Below are positions 61,448 to 64,000 of a stretch of DNA of 64,000 bases, one piece after another. The translations under genes were made by a program, and so were the position numbers. How positions within the stretch are numbered: the stretch's first letter is position 1; each line of letters opens with the position of its first letter. Origin of the DNA: Ignavibacteria bacterium (GTDB lineage: Bacteria; Bacteroidota; Ignavibacteria; Kapaibacteriales; Kapaibacteriaceae). The notes below the pieces were generated by a model. It had not been told where the DNA came from, did not search any database, and worked only from the letters and a program-made list of their open reading frames with translations. The stretch spans positions 1,980,207 to 2,044,206 of the forward strand of contig CP054181.1 in the NCBI GenBank assembly GCA_015709655.1, read 5' to 3'.

Positions 61448-61472
61448 TCCTTGTTTGCAGGCTGGCGGTTTT

Positions 61473-64000
61473 TTACCGTGCAATCACAAACGGGACTGCT
61501 TCGGCGTAGTCAGAGCTTTGGATGCGCAGTGAGTACACGCCGTTCGAAAGTGACTGTACCGGAATAGAGAGCGAATATTCGCCGTCTTCCAGAGATTGCC
61601 GAATCAGCGTGGCCACAACCTGACCTGCAGTGTTCACCAGTTCGATTGTTGTTGGTGCCGTAACGCCGATACCAAATTCAACAACGGCAACGTCAGAACT
61701 TACAGGGTTGGGTGAAGGGGGCTTGACAAAGTGTTTGTTCTTGCTGAGCGAAACTACACGCTTGGTAAGGGCACAGTTAGTGATTTCGGTGCTGCACCCC
61801 GATGTTGTGGTGATGAAGCACGGACGGAACAGGTTTACTTCCAGGTCCTGATTCTGTTTGAACTCTTCGGACAGGAGCAGGGTAGTACCAAACGAGAATA
61901 AGTTACCATCAGCGCTTAATGGCGTGAAACCGTTGAGCGAGAAGCGTAGGCGTGATTGTGTACCGTTAATGTCGGTCCGTACCGGATCGCTAACCGTCCA
62001 GTCACCCGGGAGGTCCAGTTTGGTGATCGAACCCGGCGTAAATGCCATTGAATTGGTTACATAGATCACATCGGCAGTGAGCGACAGGATGCCGGAGCCG
62101 GCCCAGTTGGATGAGCTGGCGGAAACAGTAAATCTGGCCGACGGGTCGGTATTGGGGTCGGTTACAGATCCCTGACGGTTGTTGGAGAGCTTAAAGGCAA
62201 AGGGTACAACGTATCCAATTCCTCGCAGCTGAACGTAAACGTCGGGGTTGAACTCGGTATTCTGGCCTTCTTCGTAGTTCACAACCTTGATTCGTGCCGA
62301 AAACGACCTGTCAGGCCAGGGTGCCGTGTTTGGCTCGTTGGGGATAAACCGTACCACAACACGGTAGGTGGACTGTGCGGGAATCATGAACGGTAGGGTG
62401 ACAGGCACATTCGAGGCATCCAGGATGTTAACAATCTGGAATACTCCTGCGTCGGCGTCAACAAGTTGCAGGTCACGGATTTCCAGCCTGTTTACACCAC
62501 CGCCGGTGTTTGAAATGGTGAATTCCATGAGTGGCTGATCACAATTGGCAAGTTGCCGACCGTAATCAATGTCGGTAACCCGAATGTCCGGTCCTGCACA
62601 GCTTGCCACATCAAAGCGTTCCGTGGTTTGAGCCGTGGTTGTTAGCACACTGTCAGTACCGTTACCGGGGATGGCATCGTGGGTAACTTCAACAACCAGG
62701 TTGCTGCCACCGTTGTAACCGCTTGGGCGGGTGTACTGAACCGGGATTGAAAGGGTGTTGTTCCCGGCAATATGTGAAACGGTGTAGGGGTTGGCCGGGG
62801 GCGTGGCAAACGACCATGCGGCGTCTGAGCCGGGGGCTAAGGCCACCGACACCGTCAGGTCCATATTGCCATTGTTGGTGATGACCAGGTTTCTGCTAAC
62901 AGGCTGTCCTTGCGGTGTTTCCAGACACAAGAGCGAAGCCCCCTGCGTGGTGATTTCTGGAAGAATTCCTTCTCCTTCCAACAGGGCAGACACGTCAGGA
63001 ATACCGCTTTCCTGCCATACGGGCCTGATGGCCTGGCTGTACGTTTGCCGGTCTGCCGGACGGAATTCAACAAGAACCTGGATAACATCGGCTACCGATA
63101 CCTTGGGGTTTGTAACGGGGGTACCGTTCTGCATCAGACCGTTAATCTTAAACACAAAGTTGGCATCATTACTTCCGGCGGGCCAGTATTTGGAGCCATC
63201 CATAAATGTGACATCGGTAAGTGTAATTGCCTGGTTACCGGAGTTGCGTACTTCAATCAGGGCCTGGTGCAATGTGTTCACCCGACGTTTCAGCCAGTTG
63301 TAACCGGTGATGCGCGGTCCAGGCTCCTGCGTACGGCCTGTCCAGGTACTTACGCTGTCAGGTCCGTCGCCGTTGTTTTCAAATACAACGTCTATCGAAT
63401 CGGTTCCCACAGAGCCACGCTCATAGCAAATTTCTGTGACAACAACTTCCTGCTTGGGTGCTACGCGGATGGGCAATGGCGGTGTTGTGGGTGACGATAC
63501 CGTAAAGTTTTGTCCGTTATATCCCGTAAGTGCGGTTACCACAAGAGTATCCGATCCGGGGTTCTTTATGGTAATGCCGGGCTGCTTGCACACTTTTTCG
63601 TTTACGCCAACGATGCCGGCATTAAAGTTGTCAACTTCGATGCGTGGTATGGCGGCAACGCCAACCAGGGGAAGCCGGAAGGGGGCACATTCGGTGGAGA
63701 TTTCAATGGTGTCAATATCAAGGTCAGACAGCAGGTTGGTGGTTTCGCGGGTTCCCTGATAGGTGACGTCGAGGGTTACGGTTTCACCGTCCTTAAGTGT
63801 AACCGCCGGCGGAATACCATTAGCGGTAATCGAGAAATACGTTCCTGCCAGTACTCTGCTGCGCCGGAGCTCAATGTTACCACCCGTAGTGTTCCGGATG
63901 GTGAGCTGTAATGTTTTATTGGTTCCGAGTCGGAGTTTGCCAAAGTCCAGGATCGGTGGTTCAAAGCTGAGCTTTGGTGCAAAGTACTGAATGGTATCGC
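61473..64000 (-). CDS. Large secreted ASH/choice-of-anchor-D protein with T9SS tail, C-terminal part (5' end outside window)
   Basis: The frame is open through the right edge; at least 842 residues are visible and no start codon with a signal peptide appears, so the N-terminus is missing. Repeated ASH-like domains: ILDFGKLRLGTNKTLQL, VDNFNAGIVGVNEKVC, ITGYNWLKRRVNTLHQALI and DIDYGRQLANCDQPLMEF. The T9SS tail has NPVSSDVAVVEFGI, TIELVNTAGQV, SNGVYSLRI and ends AVPFVIAR. A GTG at 63593 is in the middle of a domain and is not the start. Probably a large structural surface protein. Terminator follows. Confidence 0.88.
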   Translation of the reverse strand, partial: DTIQYFAPKLSFEPPILDFGKLRLGTNKTLQLTIRNTTGGNIELRRSRVLAGTYFSITANGIPPAVTLKDGETVTLDVTYQGTRETTNLLSDLDIDTIEISTECAPFRLPLVGVAAIPRIEVDNFNAGIVGVNEKVCKQPGITIKNPGSDTLVVTALTGYNGQNFTVSSPTTPPLPIRVAPKQEVVVTEICYERGSVGTDSIDVVFENNGDGPDSVSTWTGRTQEPGPRITGYNWLKRRVNTLHQALIEVRNSGNQAITLTDVTFMDGSKYWPAGSNDANFVFKINGLMQNGTPVTNPKVSVADVIQVLVEFRPADRQTYSQAIRPVWQESGIPDVSALLEGEGILPEITTQGASLLCLETPQGQPVSRNLVITNNGNMDLTVSVALAPGSDAAWSFATPPANPYTVSHIAGNNTLSIPVQYTRPSGYNGGSNLVVEVTHDAIPGNGTDSVLTTTAQTTERFDVASCAGPDIRVTDIDYGRQLANCDQPLMEFTISNTGGGVNRLEIRDLQLVDADAGVFQIVNILDASNVPVTLPFMIPAQSTYRVVVRFIPNEPNTAPWPDRSFSARIKVVNYEEGQNTEFNPDVYVQLRGIGYVVPFAFKLSNNRQGSVTDPNTDPSARFTVSASSSNWAGSGILSLTADVIYVTNSMAFTPGSITKLDLPGDWTVSDPVRTDINGTQSRLRFSLNGFTPLSADGNLFSFGTTLLLSEEFKQNQDLEVNLFRPCFITTTSGCSTEITNCALTKRVVSLSKNKHFVKPPSPNPVSSDVAVVEFGIGVTAPTTIELVNTAGQVVATLIRQSLEDGEYSLSIPVQSLSNGVYSLRIQSSDYAEAVPFVIAR

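Noticed and set aside
60830-61472. SAM-responsive riboswitch upstream of the gamma-synthase gene
   Set aside because: The gene starts 15 bp after the T9SS gene, and the region before that gene holds a promoter and terminator with no recognisable riboswitch fold.

Overview
The window looks like a chromosomal segment of a free-living Gram-negative bacterium of the Bacteroidota/Chlorobiota/Ignavibacteria group. A Candidatus Kapabacteria-like organism is my best guess, by inference only. Reasons: about fourteen genes or gene remnants end in a type IX secretion (T9SS) type A sorting domain (YPNP motif, SGLY/PSGxY motif, short basic tail). Several carry choice-of-anchor D (ASH-like) domains, which are common in that group. 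At least five promoters fit the Bacteroidota pattern TTTG-N20/21-TAnnTTTG. No T9SS core genes, rRNA, CRISPR array or intact mobile element is present.

Layout. 1-3.85 kb: 3' end of a ClC channel gene, a HAD phosphatase, a PpiD-like periplasmic chaperone and an O6-methylguanine methyltransferase. 3.9-4.6 kb: remnant of a tyrosine integrase, a perfect 16-bp inverted repeat and tRNA-Lys(CTT), probably an old integration site. 4.7-22.8 kb: six consecutive same-strand paralogues (about 900 aa each) with a signal peptide, a variable N-terminal domain, five Ig-like domains, two ASH-like domains and a T9SS tail. Each has its own terminator, and the C-terminal halves of the last four are nearly identical. 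23.1-33.2 kb: DUF4256 protein, a broken T9SS-tailed glycoside hydrolase, membrane pyrophosphatase, tRNA-Val(GAC), citrate synthase, ABC-2 permease and a T9SS-tailed M1 aminopeptidase. 33.2-39 kb: a multidomain T9SS protein, an operon of ECF sigma factor, anti-sigma/outer-membrane-barrel fusion and lipoprotein, and a YgjP-like metalloprotease.

39-45.9 kb: a tandemly duplicated two-gene cassette. Each copy encodes a secreted protein with about 25 cysteines, then a T9SS-tailed Asp-box beta-propeller whose start overlaps the preceding stop (ATGA). A decayed 3' end of a third propeller lies upstream. This and the six-gene array are the best candidates for an undescribed surface system. 46-64 kb: bacilliredoxin, TPR protein, RlmI-type methyltransferase, a PKD/T9SS protein, tRNA-Thr(TGT), a four-gene operon (DegT aminotransferase, LiaF-like protein, exported protein, GmhA), alanine dehydrogenase, a hydrophobic protein of unknown function, PaaN, a Cys/Met-metabolism PLP enzyme, a small T9SS protein and the 3' part of a large ASH-domain T9SS protein that runs off the right edge.

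Together the region mixes ordinary central metabolism with a very high load of cell-surface or secreted proteins. All functional calls rest on reading motifs by eye; no database search was possible.
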